A stretch of 64,000 bases of DNA from Bemisia tabaci (GCF_918797505.1 NC_092795.1:6853434-6917433); one strand, 5' to 3'; positions 32,585-42,930 are shown, numbered from the stretch's first letter. Notes: a model not told the origin generated them from the letters alone. A program made the numbers and translations.

Positions 32585-32770
32585 GTGTCGCACACAAAGA
32601 GCTCGACAAGATTTTTCGTAGTTTACATGCGGAGACCGCGCCCGTCAATGGGCATAATTCGACTCGATCGCACGGAACAACGACATTTATTACTGATTTT
32701 CGTCGCTTTATTAACTCGTTTCCCGAGTTGCCCAGCCCCGGATTTGACATTTACGAAACCTCGCATCTGC
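32585..32770 (+). CDS. Candidate exon, unrecognised gene
   Basis: The stretch runs from ATTCATGCAG| to CCG|GTGAGC, 186 bp. One frame is open throughout and starts two bases into a codon; it contains HKELDKIFRSLHAETAPV and the segment FITDFRRFINSFPELPSPGF, with normal-looking composition. A second frame is also open for 103 codons, which weakens the case. The acceptor's pyrimidine tract is short. It could be an exon, a retroposed fragment or chance. Confidence 0.25.
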
Positions 32771-32878
32771 TTGTTCCGGTGAGCCCTAGAATCCGTAAAA
32801 ATGCATACAGACCAGAGCTCATGAGGAAATAGACATGTTGCGTCGTGGAATCATCTCTGGTCCTAGTAATTGGGCTAC

Positions 32879-33119
32879 GGCGCACAGTGGATCGAATCAA
32901 TGAGAGACGTTGGACATGACATTTTTTATTAATACTGCAAATTTTGATGTTTATTTCGTTTCATTTTAAATTTTAAGGGGTGCCTCTGGAAGAAATTTTC
33001 ACATGGAATTTAATGGAACCACTTTTAGAACCTCAAAATTATTCATAAACGGAGTTTTAAGCTTTTAAAGGTTCCAAATTGTGTCCGACTTCTCCTATTG
33101 ACTCTGTCCAGTGTGCGAC
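32879..33119. mobile_element. MITE family J, copy 3
   Basis: GGCGCACAGTGGATCGAATC on the left pairs with GACTCTGTCCAGTGTGCGAC on the right. The interior reads GTTTATTTCGTTTCATTTTA as in the other copies. Confidence 0.86.
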
Positions 33120-33238
33120 ACCGACCACAGAATTGCCTCTTCGGCTTGTGGTACCTTTTTTTCCTGGATCCTCAAAGGAAAGATGAGCGCCTATAACGTT
33201 TCAACGAGGTTTTATTACCACTCGCGAGGGAATTTATG

Positions 33239-33663
33239 CTGCCGCGCCAAGGAAAAACGCCGTATAAGCCTTCAGACGTTGCCAAATTTCCTCTGAAAAC
33301 ATTGACTCCTCAGTCAAATCTGCTATTATCACACTGGAAAAAAAAACAACAACTCCGGCCGTGGAAACCGTGCTTACGGCCTACGTAGCCCTACGGTCTG
33401 CATTTTGGGCTCAGAGGCCAAAAGTTTGGGGCGTAGCACCCGGAGCAGTCGAAGCTACGGCTCCAGCAACCGGAACTTTCGGCCTCTGAGCTCGGAACGG
33501 ACGGTATGTCTACATAGCCCATACTTTTTTCAGTGCTTCACATCTATATTTTTTGAAAATTTCAAGAGGAAATATTCATGATTCTCCTCAAGAATAAGCA
33601 GATACCCGCAGGAAATTTAGCAACCCTCGAATGTTCATAAAGCGTTTTTCCTGAGCAGGGCTG
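33239..33663. mobile_element. MITE family A, copy 7, split by a nested element
   Basis: Left end CTGCCGCGCCAAGGAAAAAC with GCCTTCAGACGTTGCCAAAT; right end ATAAAGCGTTTTTCCTGAGC then AGGGCTG. The centre carries an insertion at 33332-33535; without it the element is about 221 bp. Confidence 0.84.
33332..33535. mobile_element. Nested CACTG-ended palindromic MITE
   Basis: Ends CACTGGAAAAAAAA and TTTTTTCAGTG, like family E, but with a different GC-rich interior. Inner arms GCTCAGAGGCCAAAAGTTT and AACTTTCGGCCTCTGAGC are inverted. The target duplication is not clear. Confidence 0.8.
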
Positions 33664-33900
33664 TAAGTATGGAGACCTGGATGCCGGCGCGTAGGGCGTA
33701 GGCGGTGTTAGCTTCTGGCGAATCTCAGAGCGGCCATTTTGATTTAATGGGCGATCTCCACGCGTTGCTGCCGTTTTATTTAGTTTTTCCAAGGGATACC
33801 GGTTTGACGAGAATCATACGCAGGGGTGCAAAATCATGTGGGCGCTCTCTTGCTTTATTGAATTTGAAGGTTAATGCTATATGAAGGGTAAACTAATACC

Positions 33901-34159
33901 GTCACCTTCCGGCCAAAGTATCACAAGCGCCATGCGACGTTTAAAAATTCCCGCTGCCATTTTATTTTTTTACAGAGTTGCTTGAATCTGTTTGAAAATT
34001 TTTGAATTTGAAAAGTTGAATTTTATCGCAGCTTAAAGGAAATTCAGTGACATTTTCGGACAGCTTCGTTGAAAAATTTCCCCGGAGAAAAATAAAATAG
34101 CGACGGAAATTTTTAAACGTCGCATGGCGCTTGTGATATTTTGGCCGGAATTTAGCGAT
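33901..34159. mobile_element. MITE family G, copy 4
   Basis: GTCACCTTCCGGCCAAAGTA on the left pairs with ATTTTGGCCGGAATTTAGCG on the right; GCGACGTTTAAAAATTCCCG is inverted as GGAAATTTTTAAACGTCGC. Essentially complete. Confidence 0.87.
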
Positions 34160-35128
34160 ATTTACTTTGAGTACATTGTCTCTCGCTCGTTTCGACCAGT
34201 TCGCCTTCAATACTAAAGTAGGCAATGTGGGCGGCACAGGAGCAGTAATAGTTGCTTGCAGTAATGTAGCCATGTTCATTCGCATCTAACATTGTATCAG
34301 ATGACTACTATCTCCGACACGAACATTTCCTTTGGATTTAATTCATTTGTACATAGTTCCATAATAGTTCCACATCATTAATACTTCCGATTCCGGAAGG
34401 AACTGCAGCTAGGCGCGAGACCAGCTCATAACTTTCTCAACAGTTTACTGCCCCTCCAGCTTCCGCGTGTGACCTTTTCTGTGGAGGAGTCTTTACATTG
34501 AATGACCTTTTTGCAAGGAAATGACTGCAACCATTTTCAGGGTGGAAAAAAAATCGCACTAGTGTCACCTATTCGTAGTCCTTGCGCTGTCATGATTACA
34601 TGCAGTTCCTCAATTTTCGATCAGGAGGTCGCACTGATATTTTATAAGGTATCTCAACTTGTAAGTTTGATTAATCGCGAATTTTGTTATGGAAGGTTCG
34701 GCTTTTGAGATCCATACTCTGATGCGACCGGTCATTGTCCAGCGCGTGAGTCGTGCAGAATAAATTCAGCCGCAAGATGCTCGTAATTGTGGCAGTCCCG
34801 ATCCTGCCTCCCTCCCCCTCGCCCCATCCTCACAAGAAGAATATTCCCGGGGGCAGAATGGGAGGGAAAGGGTATGGTCCAGCAGTCCGCCATCCCGGCC
34901 CGGAATGTCAGATTTAACGGAATGTTCCGTATCGTATGGAAAGAGCACGGTGACGGTGAGCAGTCTGATTTTGTGGCTTATCGAACATGGCTCAAACCTA
35001 TTAGCGTAGGGTACTATTTTCATTAGACTTTTCACCTCCACGAAGAGTATTTTCATCAGCTACTTGGAAGATTATCGACAAGATTACGGTCAGTTCTCAC
35101 AATTTTTTGCAGCAAGGTGGTAAACATT
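34160..35128. other. Spacer, includes a family I fragment
   Basis: CAGTTCGCCTTCAATACTAA then AGTAGGCAATG at 34197-34230 is a partial family I block. No gene is supported in the rest. Confidence 0.4.
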
Positions 35129-35268
35129 TGCTGGGTCCACACTATTTCGCCGGGAAATCAAAGTAAAAAATTTCAATTATAGTCAAAAATGTTGAGCTCT
35201 AGTGAGTACAAGACTCAGGGTGAAGAGTGTTCAGCTTGTGTTCCCCGCAAAATAGTGTGGAACCAGCA
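35129..35268. mobile_element. Short MITE family Y
   Basis: Ends TGCTGGGTCCACACTATTTC and GAAAT-free complement AAAATAGTGTGGAACCAGCA, 140 bp in all. A one-ended relative (GTGCTGGGTCCACACTACTT) lies at 52888. Confidence 0.8.
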
Positions 35269-36203
35269 TTGTTTCATTCAGTGCGGGCCACGTTTCTTAG
35301 TGTTTTATTCTTCTCACAATTTTTTTTCACTTTCTCACCAATAAAATACATTTTTCCTCTTCTCTTCCAAACTTTCTCTCGTCGAAGTGTCCATTATGTT
35401 CGGGATTGGCTCCGAATTTGATCGTCTGTTGAAACCCTAAGAACCGAATGGCCTTTCCAACGGTTTGTAGCTCGATATCCGCGATGCTCTAACTCTCTTC
35501 AAGAAGGCGCTGTATCTCTGACTGTGAATCTTTTTTCCCCCGCGATGTGGCATTCCGGCCGCGGACCAGGATGACCGGACCGGACCATGCACCGGGCAGA
35601 CCCGTTCTCATTCGGGATCGGGAAAATATTCGATGAGATCTGCAGCGATGCATGCTCGGGCGCTCTGGTCGGGACCGGATGCTGGATGCCAGAAGCCCCC
35701 ACCCCCCACCCCCCCTCTTCCTCCCCCCGGAGGATCGCTATGAAGATCACAACTTCGATTGCTGACAAGTGGTTCCTTGGCTCCGTCAACTCGGGATCGC
35801 AGGTCCAGAACCAGGGATTAACCACGATCTTGGGTCTTTCGATCGGTTTATTAATCGATTAATTTCGGTTCGATCAATCGATTAATTCTGAAACTTATGA
35901 ACCTGGACATGGACAACAGCATTGTATGCTGATCTTCGGGTCCACGCTAGCGTCTGTATAATTGGAAACGGGCGTGAGAAATCTAGTTCGCCTGAAACTG
36001 GCCGGATACAATTTGAGCGGTCCAGGAGCTAAAATAGTTGTATCAAGCATTTTAGTCCAGCATGATGTCCGAAGAACGAGTGACTGTCGTTGTAAACCTC
36101 ATGTTTTCAAGTATCGTCGATGCGAAATCTTCTGTAGTTTTTACTCAATTCTCCCCACAGATGAAGCTTTTGATATTACCGTTGAGATAAGTTGCAAAAG
36201 TTA
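35269..36203. other. Spacer without recognised features
   Basis: Includes a C-rich run at about 35697-35728. Overlapping frames on both strands at 35499-35862 look compositional. Confidence 0.4.
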
Positions 36204-36539
36204 CACGGAGTAAAAAACTTCGTGCGTGGGACTCGAAGTTTAGGTCATATGAATCTCTGAAGTTTTCGGATTGAACATCTGAACATTTAAGGTCCAGCTG
36301 CTGAGGTTTGGATCACACATCTGAAACCTCAGTTCTTACATCTGAAGTACTTCGGTTTCCATATCCGACAAACTTCGGTTCTCACATCTGAAGTACTTCA
36401 GATGTAAGAACTGAAGTTTCAGATGTGTGATCCGAACCTCGACAGCTAGACCTAAAGTGTTCAGATGCTCAATCCGAAAACTTCAGGGACCCATATGACC
36501 TAAACTTCGGGTCCCACGCACTAGGTTTTTTTCTCCGTG
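36204..36539. mobile_element. MITE family F, copy 1, in a TA target
   Basis: Ends CACGGAGTAAAAAACTTCGT and AGGTTTTTTTCTCCGTG with TA on both sides. The arms pair over most of the element through ACTTCGGTT, GAAGTTTCAGATGTG and ACATCTGAAGTACTTC motifs, so it folds as one long hairpin. The second copy is at 49649-49983. Confidence 0.9.
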
Positions 36540-36654
36540 TAGAATTCAGCACCGCCTTAGGGCTAACGTACTATCAGTGCAGTAACGTGCTTTGCGATAA
36601 TCTATTTTTCTGTCGTTTAAACCTATGAGTACATAATTCACCTCCTTAGTCTAC

Positions 36655-36760
36655 AAGAATCACCCATTCAACCAATAGGATTGCTCCGCATACTCCCTAT
36701 GCCTTCTTTGTCCATCGCTTTGTCTATTAATTTCAACAGTCAGCCCGCAGAGCTGCGGCT
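36655..36760. repeat. Family M fragment
   Basis: CCTTCTTTGTCCATCGCTTT then GTCTATTAATTTCAACAGTC and AGCCCGC match one arm of family M (17092-17364), with CAACCAATAGGAT inside. Confidence 0.65.
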
Positions 36761-37312
36761 TTGGGTAAGTTACGGAGTCACTGTGAAAAGTTGCAACTTG
36801 GGCTGGAGTTTGTTCACAAGATCCCGACTGGAAGTTTCGCATGTGTAGTGAAGCGGTGCGGGTGCGCCGAAGTGCATTGTGCGTGAGGCTGGCGTCGACT
36901 TAAAATGCAAATCCTCGACAAGGTAACGTGAGGACTAGAAAAAAATGTACCTGACTTTATAAGGCGAGACACGGAGCAGTATGGTGCCTTGTTTATTCGC
37001 TCGCGACCGTTGACCTGTTGTTTTTCGATACCAGCATCGCATCGAGTTATTATCACGCCCATGAGAGAAAATTCAAATGAAACAAACGATGCACAGATAC
37101 CCGCGGTGTAACCAGAGAAGCATGTACGCTGTCAGCCATCTGCGGCATTGCAAGTCTCCAGACGATTTGTTTTCATAAAACGATTGTTCCTCTTTTCCGA
37201 TTTTTTCCCCGACTTGTCCTCATTGGTCGTTTCTCAACAACCGCTTGCAAAGGAAGCAAAAACCATTCAACGACGTAAACCGAATTTTTCAAAGCGCGAT
37301 ATCTTGATTATT
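36761..37312. other. Spacer without recognised features
   Basis: No repeat or gene recognised. Confidence 0.45.
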
Positions 37313-37451
37313 TGGATCACATTTTGCAATAAAGAACCACTATTTCTGGCCCACTTAAGAAACAGCATACATGCCATTGGTTTCCCTGCGCAGTTATGTG
37401 CTTTTATGGGAGAGCCAGAGATAGTGGTTCCTCATTGCAAAATGTAATCCA
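37313..37451. mobile_element. MITE family K, copy 3
   Basis: TGGATCACATTTTGCAATAA and AGAACCACTATTTCTGGC pair with GCCAGAGATAGTGGTTCCTC and TTGCAAAATGTAATCCA. Confidence 0.86.
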
Positions 37452-37497
37452 TTTCAGATCGTAAGAAATTGCTGATGGACAGTTCTTATCATTTTTA

Positions 37498-37556
37498 GCT
37501 GATTTACAAGAATCAAGCATCAAAACACGATTCTGTGACCAGCGCAACTGACCCAT
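37498..37556. repeat. Solo end of family V
   Basis: AAGAATCAAGCATCAAAACA with CGATTCTGTGACCAGCGCAA matches the right arm of the element at 38405-38684. Confidence 0.6.
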
Positions 37557-37580
37557 TCTCGAGTTTAATCCTCTGAGTTA

Positions 37581-37833
37581 TTGCCGTGTTATGGAAAAAC
37601 GCCGTATGAGCATTCGAGTGTTGCCAAATTGCCTCTCAGAAAATATTTCTTTTTGAAGAACTTTATGAATATCTCTCTTCGATATTTTCAGACGCTTCAA
37701 ATCAAATTATGAGCGAAACCCTCCGAAAAATCCGCAGAAAAATATGAACAAATTTCCCCAAAAATTTGTGATGTCTCGAGGAATATTTGGCAACGCCTGA
37801 AGGCTCATACGACGTTTTTCCTCAGTGCGGCAG
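37581..37833. mobile_element. MITE family A, copy 8
   Basis: Left end TTGCCGTGTTATGGAAAAAC with GCATTCGAGTGTTGCCAAAT; right end GACGTTTTTCCTCAGTGCGG then CAG. Confidence 0.87.
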
Positions 37834-38075
37834 AGTAGAGGATGATCCGTGCGGGAAAATTGAAATGCAAATATTCGCAACTGCATAGCGGCTGCAGCAG
37901 TGCGACCTTGGGCATGGAGTATTGAGCATCTCGCGCTGGGATCGTAAAATGGCCTCATCGTCATCGTCATCATGCGATCCGCGATTGCGTCCTCCTCTCA
38001 TCGAATCGACGTCTCCCTCTCCCGTTTTCGTCATTCGTTTAATTTTAAGTTTGCTTCTTCTCCTTTCGCCTAATT

Positions 38076-38196
38076 GAACGTATTTCTGCCAAACGGAACT
38101 ATGTGCATTAAGACGTGAGCCCTGAGACCCATACGAATGTATGCATAACAGGGCTCACGTCATAATGCACTTAGTTCCGTTTGGCAGAAAGACGTC
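38076..38196. mobile_element. Hairpin MITE family O, copy 3
   Basis: GAACGTATTTCTGCCAAACG pairs with CGTTTGGCAGAAAGACGTC. The middle carries AAGACGTGAGCCCTGAGACC, as in the other O copies. Confidence 0.86.
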
Positions 38197-38404
38197 AAAT
38201 TAATCCTCAATCGTTCGATGTAATACCGAGAACATTTCGAATTTTCCGCCTTGGTTCGTCGTTTCCTTCACGATAGAATGTAACTGCATTTTAATGTTGC
38301 CAAATTTCCCCTCGCAAATTGCATTCATACTCGGAGAATTTTGAGAATTTAACTTATTTTTCTTCTGATCTCATGCAAAAATGAGACACATTTTGAGAGA
38401 CAGC

Positions 38405-38684
38405 GGATCAGTTTGCGCTGATCACAGAATCGTGTTTTAATGCTTGATTCTTGTAGATTAGATAAAAGTAATAAGATCCGTCTAAACATCAACTTTCTAC
38501 GTTCAATATTAAGCGAGTTTTGCGCTTTGAATAATTTGGTTTATGACGTCATCCACTGCGGTAGTGACACCCTTGCTTTCGGTTATGAACGTGGAAAGTT
38601 GTTGTTTGGGTGTATCTTATTAATTTTAACTGATCCACAAAAATCGAGCATCAAAACACGATTGTATGACCAGCGAAACTGACC
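38405..38684. mobile_element. Nested inverted-repeat element V
   Basis: The left arm GATCAGTTTGCGCTGATCAC and GAATCGTGTTTTAATGCTTG pairs with CGAGCATCAAAACACGATTG and GACCAGCGAAACTGACC. The centre of about 170 bp is unique here. Confidence 0.78.
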
Positions 38685-38730
38685 CATTGCAAGAATACAT
38701 TCTTAAGAAAAATAAAAAAAATTTAGTCCA

Positions 38731-38896
38731 TTTAGCAACCTTGCAATGGAGTTACGTTCCTTCGTCTGGGAAACCGCAAATTGCGCTTATGACCCATAAA
38801 ATCCATAAATATATTTAGCAACCTTGCAATGGAGTTACGTTCCTTCGTCTGGGAAACCGCAAATTGCGCTTATGACCCATAAAATCCATAAATGTT
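38731..38896. repeat. Tandem duplication, 2 x 83 bp
   Basis: The unit ATTTAGCAACCTTGCAATGG ... CATAAAATCCATAAAT occurs twice, base for base identical by eye (units start at 38731 and 38814). Such identity means a very recent duplication or an assembly artefact. Confidence 0.92.
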
Positions 38897-39128
38897 CTAT
38901 AAAATTGTCAGTTTGCAGATAGGTGGTATTGTTCCTTAGCCATCGATATGTATTTACGTCGCGTAATAAATCTATGTATCTCTATAGTTGATGGAATCAA
39001 GGTGATTAAATGTATTTCTAAAGTATTTCTGCGCTAAATTCTTTGAAAATGCACCTGTAATATTTATAAAATACTGTGTAGATCCTCAAAATTTTAACGT
39101 CTAATTCTGTTGTTTTCTTTTCTGTTTG

Positions 39129-39137
39129 CAGGTAAGT
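39129..39137 (+). promoter_or_regulatory. Recursive splice site motif
   Basis: CAG|GTAAGT: a 3' splice site directly abutting a consensus 5' splice site, preceded by a T-rich tract. In long fly introns this juxtaposed form marks ratchet points where the intron is removed in steps. Whether this one is used is inference. Confidence 0.4.
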
Positions 39138-39183
39138 CAGAATTTACCGCCCGGTTTCTACTCAACCATGAGCAACCATTCCT
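39132..39183 (+). CDS. Candidate 52-bp micro-exon
   Basis: A strong acceptor (TTGTTTTCTTTTCTGTTTGCAG ends at 39131; tract at 39109-39131) is followed by 52 bp and the donor CCT|GTAAGT at 39184. In the frame continuing the exon at 25113 it reads KSEFTARFLLNHEQPF after a split Ser codon and ends two bases into a codon. The first six bases (GTAAGT) themselves form a donor, so the site may instead be a recursive splice site with no exon retained. An in-frame ATG in another phase (CAACCATGAGC) also makes a first coding exon possible. Confidence 0.38.
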
Positions 39184-39255
39184 GTAAGTTCCTAACCAGT
39201 TGAGCTGTAGTATTGTATTGAGTTCGAGTTGACAACCGAACTACTCTGCAGTTGG

Positions 39256-39538
39256 ACGTATTTCGATGACCGAAGGGCGAAACAACGTATCTCCATTGCA
39301 GTGTTTCAAAATTTCTGCTCCTATTTTATTTTTTCGAGGAGAAACAACCCAACCGCATAGCTTGAAATTTATACAGAATATTCTGCTAACTCATAAAAAA
39401 TATCAAGAAAGTTTTTTTTAAAAAAAAAAAAAAAAATACGTTGGTTAGTTTTCCAGGGAAAAAAGCAAGTACCTATGATAGGAAATCTGTGCGTCAACGT
39501 CGTAAACGCACTTTGGCCATCGATTTATGCTATGAACT
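39256..39538. mobile_element. MITE family H, copy 2
   Basis: TTTCGATGACCGAAGGGCGA on the left pairs loosely with AAACGCACTTTGGCCATCGA on the right. Interior CTGCTCCTATTTTATTTTTT and CAGAATATTCTGCTAACTCA match copy 1. A 23-base A run sits inside. Confidence 0.65.
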
Positions 39539-39624
39539 ATTTCCAAAGGATTTACGCACTCGCAGTTTATTTTATTTTAATCAATATTTACATAGTGCTT
39601 TTTGGCCTTAATACGATACGTTCG

Positions 39625-39775
39625 ATAAATTGGATTACATTTTGCAATAAGGAACCACTATCTCTGGCTCTTCCATAAAAGCACGTTTTCGCATACTGAA
39701 AACAATGGCATACGTGTTGTTTCTCAAATGAACCAGAAATAGTGGTTTCTGATTGCAAAATGTGGTCCAATTTAT
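39625..39775. mobile_element. MITE family K, copy 4
   Basis: ATAAATTGGATTACATTTTG and CAATAAGGAACCACTATCTC pair with AGAAATAGTGGTTTCTGATT and GCAAAATGTGGTCCAATTTA (T). Confidence 0.87.
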
Positions 39776-40258
39776 GCCCATCAAGTCTGTACTCAGGATC
39801 ATAGGAATGAGTGACATAGTTGGCAAGCCTATGCCAAACAAATCCAAGTTTTTATTTTTATTCTTTTTTAGTTTAATCCGATTCATTATTACACGGCAAT
39901 TAGACTAATTGTAAGAGTATCCGTACACCGACCGCTGTGATGAATAATAAGACACAGATCACCCATTTATTTTGCTCCCCTTCGTTGGATGCTGATAATT
40001 TAGTGAGTTCTTTAGCAAAGCGGTCTCGCTCGGTCAAAGGCGGAATATTTTATGACAACCGGCCAACCAATTTGTTCATCATTTCCATCTGTTTCGCGCT
40101 TGAGCGGTTTTTTCGCGAGCAGGAAAGGTATTTTTTCCAGCCCGGAAAAGAAGGAAAATCAAAAACCTGCGACTCGCTAGAGCAGCACGAATAATTGCGT
40201 TCATAAAAGATGACACGCTCTTTGCCTATGACCCGTAAGCGTATCGATCCGTAGCAGT
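39776..40258. other. Spacer without recognised features
   Basis: The frames at 39937-40194 (+) and 40050-40484 (-) show no domain; the second runs through a palindrome. Confidence 0.4.
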
Positions 40259-40427
40259 GGCGCGGCGTGGCGTGAATTGCGATGTATCGATTTTTATGCC
40301 GTTTAAATCTATGGAGAAGGATCGATAAACAGGGTGTTTGCAGCGAACACCTTAATAATCGATTCTTTACCATAGGTTTAGATGGCATAACAATCGATAC
40401 ATCGCAATTCACGCCACGCCGCTGATC
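40259..40427. mobile_element. Hairpin MITE family N, copy 3
   Basis: GGCGTGGCGTGAATTGCGAT and GTATCGATTTTTATGCC pair with GGCATAACAATCGATACATC and GCAATTCACGCCACGCC. The arms are almost perfect. Confidence 0.85.
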
Positions 40428-40432
40428 CGTAG

Positions 40433-40578
40433 CTGTGGGATGTCGCGTAGCGAATTGCAATGAATCGATTAATTGTTTCGCCATTTAAACCTGTGGAGAA
40501 GGATCGATTATCAGGATACACCGCAATGATCGATTCTCTACCATAGCTTCAAATGGGGAAATATCGATGGTCGATGAA
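40433..40578. mobile_element. Hairpin MITE family N, copy 4
   Basis: GCGAATTGCAATGAATCGAT and CGCCATTTAAACCTGTGGAG on the left; ATCGATTCTCTACCATAGCT and CAAATGGGGAAATATCGAT on the right. Adjacent to copy 3 and more diverged. Confidence 0.75.
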
Positions 40579-40650
40579 TAACGTCTCTCCTCTGATCCGT
40601 AGATTTCCTGTCTATTCGATCTTGTTCGTCATACTGCAGCTGGCAAATCG

Positions 40651-40767
40651 GCGCTCCTCTGACGGAAGGGCATACCTCGATTTTTGCGTGAGCTCCAGAG
40701 TGCATGCATTTACATGTAAATCAGGGCTCACGCGGAAATTGAGATGCGTCTTTACGTCAGAGGGGCG
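40651..40767. mobile_element. Short hairpin MITE family P
   Basis: GCGCTCCTCTGACGGAAGGG and TTTGCGTGAGCTC on the left pair with GGGCTCACGCGGAAATTGAG and ACGTCAGAGGGGCG on the right. Single copy in this window. Confidence 0.8.
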
Positions 40768-41478
40768 ACGAAATTTGATTCTCCTCACCTCTGCGTGTTA
40801 TTAATTATTCGTCTTTTCTCTTCAGACTAACCGAATAGAAAACGAGAATATTCGCAATGTAATTTTTGGTTTTTGACTCATTACAGAGATGATTTCATGT
40901 AACTTTATCACACGAAATTTCATTGTGAAATTCTATGAAATTCTTTGAAATTTTATGAAATTTTCTCAGCAGATATAAATTTCTCATCGGAGTTTCCATA
41001 TCTGCCTAGTTACGCTTCGACCACGGATCGCTCAAAACGCGCTAAAGCTCCAAAAGCTCAACGCGATAACAGAAACACTTTTTCTCGACACATACATCAT
41101 GCAACGGTGGCTCCGCGCTGACCCCGCACCGGTTCCGGGCGTCGCCGAAATTACTTAGAAAACTCTCCTACTTTACATTCGTTCATATGGAGCGAACCGT
41201 TTACCTCTCGAATCGGCAACTAGGGTTTGAACTCATCGTTCACCACTGGTATCCGCAACACCATTACTACGGCCCGCCTACCGACACTTGCGTTGCCGCT
41301 TTGCTTACGAAAGCTCAGCAATCTCCGAGCAACCGAACGGGAAGCTCGATGATTTTTTATGAAATTCGGCAGCCCTGTGATGAATGCACTACGATGCCTC
41401 GTTTTGATCAATGGCCGAAAAGAATACGCCTAATGAGAGACTGACCACGTCGTCGGAGTCGATGAGAAGCGAAAATCC
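40768..41478. other. Spacer without recognised features
   Basis: TGAAATTCTATGAAATT-type low complexity at about 40925-40965. No gene recognised. Confidence 0.45.
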
Positions 41479-41717
41479 TTGTGCCAAGGAAAAACGCCGT
41501 ATGAGGCCTCAGACATTGTCTTATTTCCCTCAAGAAAAACCTAATTTACCAGGAAAGTTCTGGATATGTCTCTTCCAATTTTTCAAACAATTTTGTTCGC
41601 ATAATATCTGAAAATTTTAAGGGAAAATATACATAACTTTTTTCAAAAGAAATGTTTCATTGGGAGAGATTTGTTAACGTCTGAAGGCTCATATGACGTT
41701 TTTCCTTAACGCAGCAG
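41479..41717. mobile_element. MITE family A, copy 9 (eroded)
   Basis: Left arm TTGTGCCAAGGAAAAACGCC then GTATGAGGCCTCAGACATTG; right arm AACGTCTGAAGGCTCATATG then ACGTTTTTCCTTAACGCAGC. Confidence 0.8.
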
Positions 41718-42539
41718 AAATGCGGACGCGTCCTGAAAGACGCGGATCCTGAGCGGGAAGAAGGAGGGAGAAAAAATATGTTCGTTAATTTATCATTCAC
41801 CTCAGAGTAAGAATTAGATGCAGATTCTCAGCTGAGAGAGTGGAAGGATGAAGATAATGCGTGAAGAGTTAGAAATCCTTTCAGAGCGTTAATTCCTCGA
41901 GTATGGATTAGAAAATTTAGAGAGTCGAAGAATCTAGTGCCTGAATGTGTCTCGTGAGATTTTTTTGAGCTCAACAAATGAGCGTGCTCCAGTCTAGCTG
42001 GCAGGGTGTCTGATCCGGAAAATCTCGAAAGTTTGGAAATAGCACTGATATTTTAGGGTTTGTCCGGAATTCCCGAAAAAGTGCTGAAATTTAGCCAGAA
42101 GGTCCGGTTTTTGTTTCATGACAAGTTTTCGCTTCATGACACGCGTGTTTTACCAAGACGGTCTGAAATATGCAATCCCTTGCGCATTAATTCTTATCGT
42201 ATTATTTGCCCGCTGGATCGCGATCGTGTAGGTAGTCGATGTTCAGGTCACCAATATGAGCTTTAAATTTTGTGGCTACGTCATTTTTGGTGCGATTCGC
42301 GCGTGAATTTTAAATACCGTCAGCTGGATACATATCATTCAGCCAAAAGGAACCAACACCAAAACAGTGTTGTAAAAATGTTGCCTCTTCATAATTATCT
42401 AAACAATCTCTCAGAGTAGCAAATCGTTTTTGCTTCTCATCAAATATTGTTGACGTTCAAGGATAATAATTGTGTAAATTTTAATATCGTACATGTGTTG
42501 AGTATTTTTAAAAGGAAAGAAGACCCGAGAAAAAATGGA

Positions 42540-42930
42540 TCGTTCCAGCTCATTCAGGATCATTCAATTTTCAATGATCCTGAATGAGTTTGAATGATTC
42601 TTCAATGAGCTTGAATGATCCCGAATGAGCTTGAGTGCGCTGGCTCATTGGATCGTTCAACTTGAATGTGCATCGGGTCATTCACCCAATGTGCTTGAAT
42701 GCGCTGGCTCATTCGATCATTCAACATGGATGCACTAACTCGTTGGATCGTTCAACTTGTATAATCAGGATCATTCAATTTGAATGATTCAATTTATCAG
42801 CTTATTCAAACTCATTGGGCCAATGATCAGGCTTATCGTAACTGAATCATCGAGAGCATTGAAATTGAACGACCCAACATGCTGGCTCATTCAAGCTTAT
42901 TAAATCAACGATCAAGATTATTGAAGTTGA
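42540..42930. repeat. Left subterminal repeat array
   Basis: Irregular copies of GAATGATCCTGAATGAGCTT and CTCATTGGATCGTTCAACTT. This is the decayed counterpart of the regular array on the right. Confidence 0.8.

Larger units (their letters stand above)
38259..38896. mobile_element. MITE family D, copy 2, with nested V and duplicated tail
   Basis: The left end carries GTAACTGCATTTTAATGTTG and CCAAATTTCCCCTCGCAAA. After the nested element (38405-38684) the right end reads TAGCAACCTTGCAATGGAGT and ACGTTCCTTCGTCTGGGAAA. The right end is then repeated once (38814-38896). Confidence 0.75.

Noticed and set aside
40050..40484. 144-codon minus-strand frame
   Set aside because: Half of it is the near-perfect family N palindrome; no recognisable domain.
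42540..42930. CRISPR or centromeric satellite
   Set aside because: The array is short, subterminal and mirrored at the other end of the same transposon.
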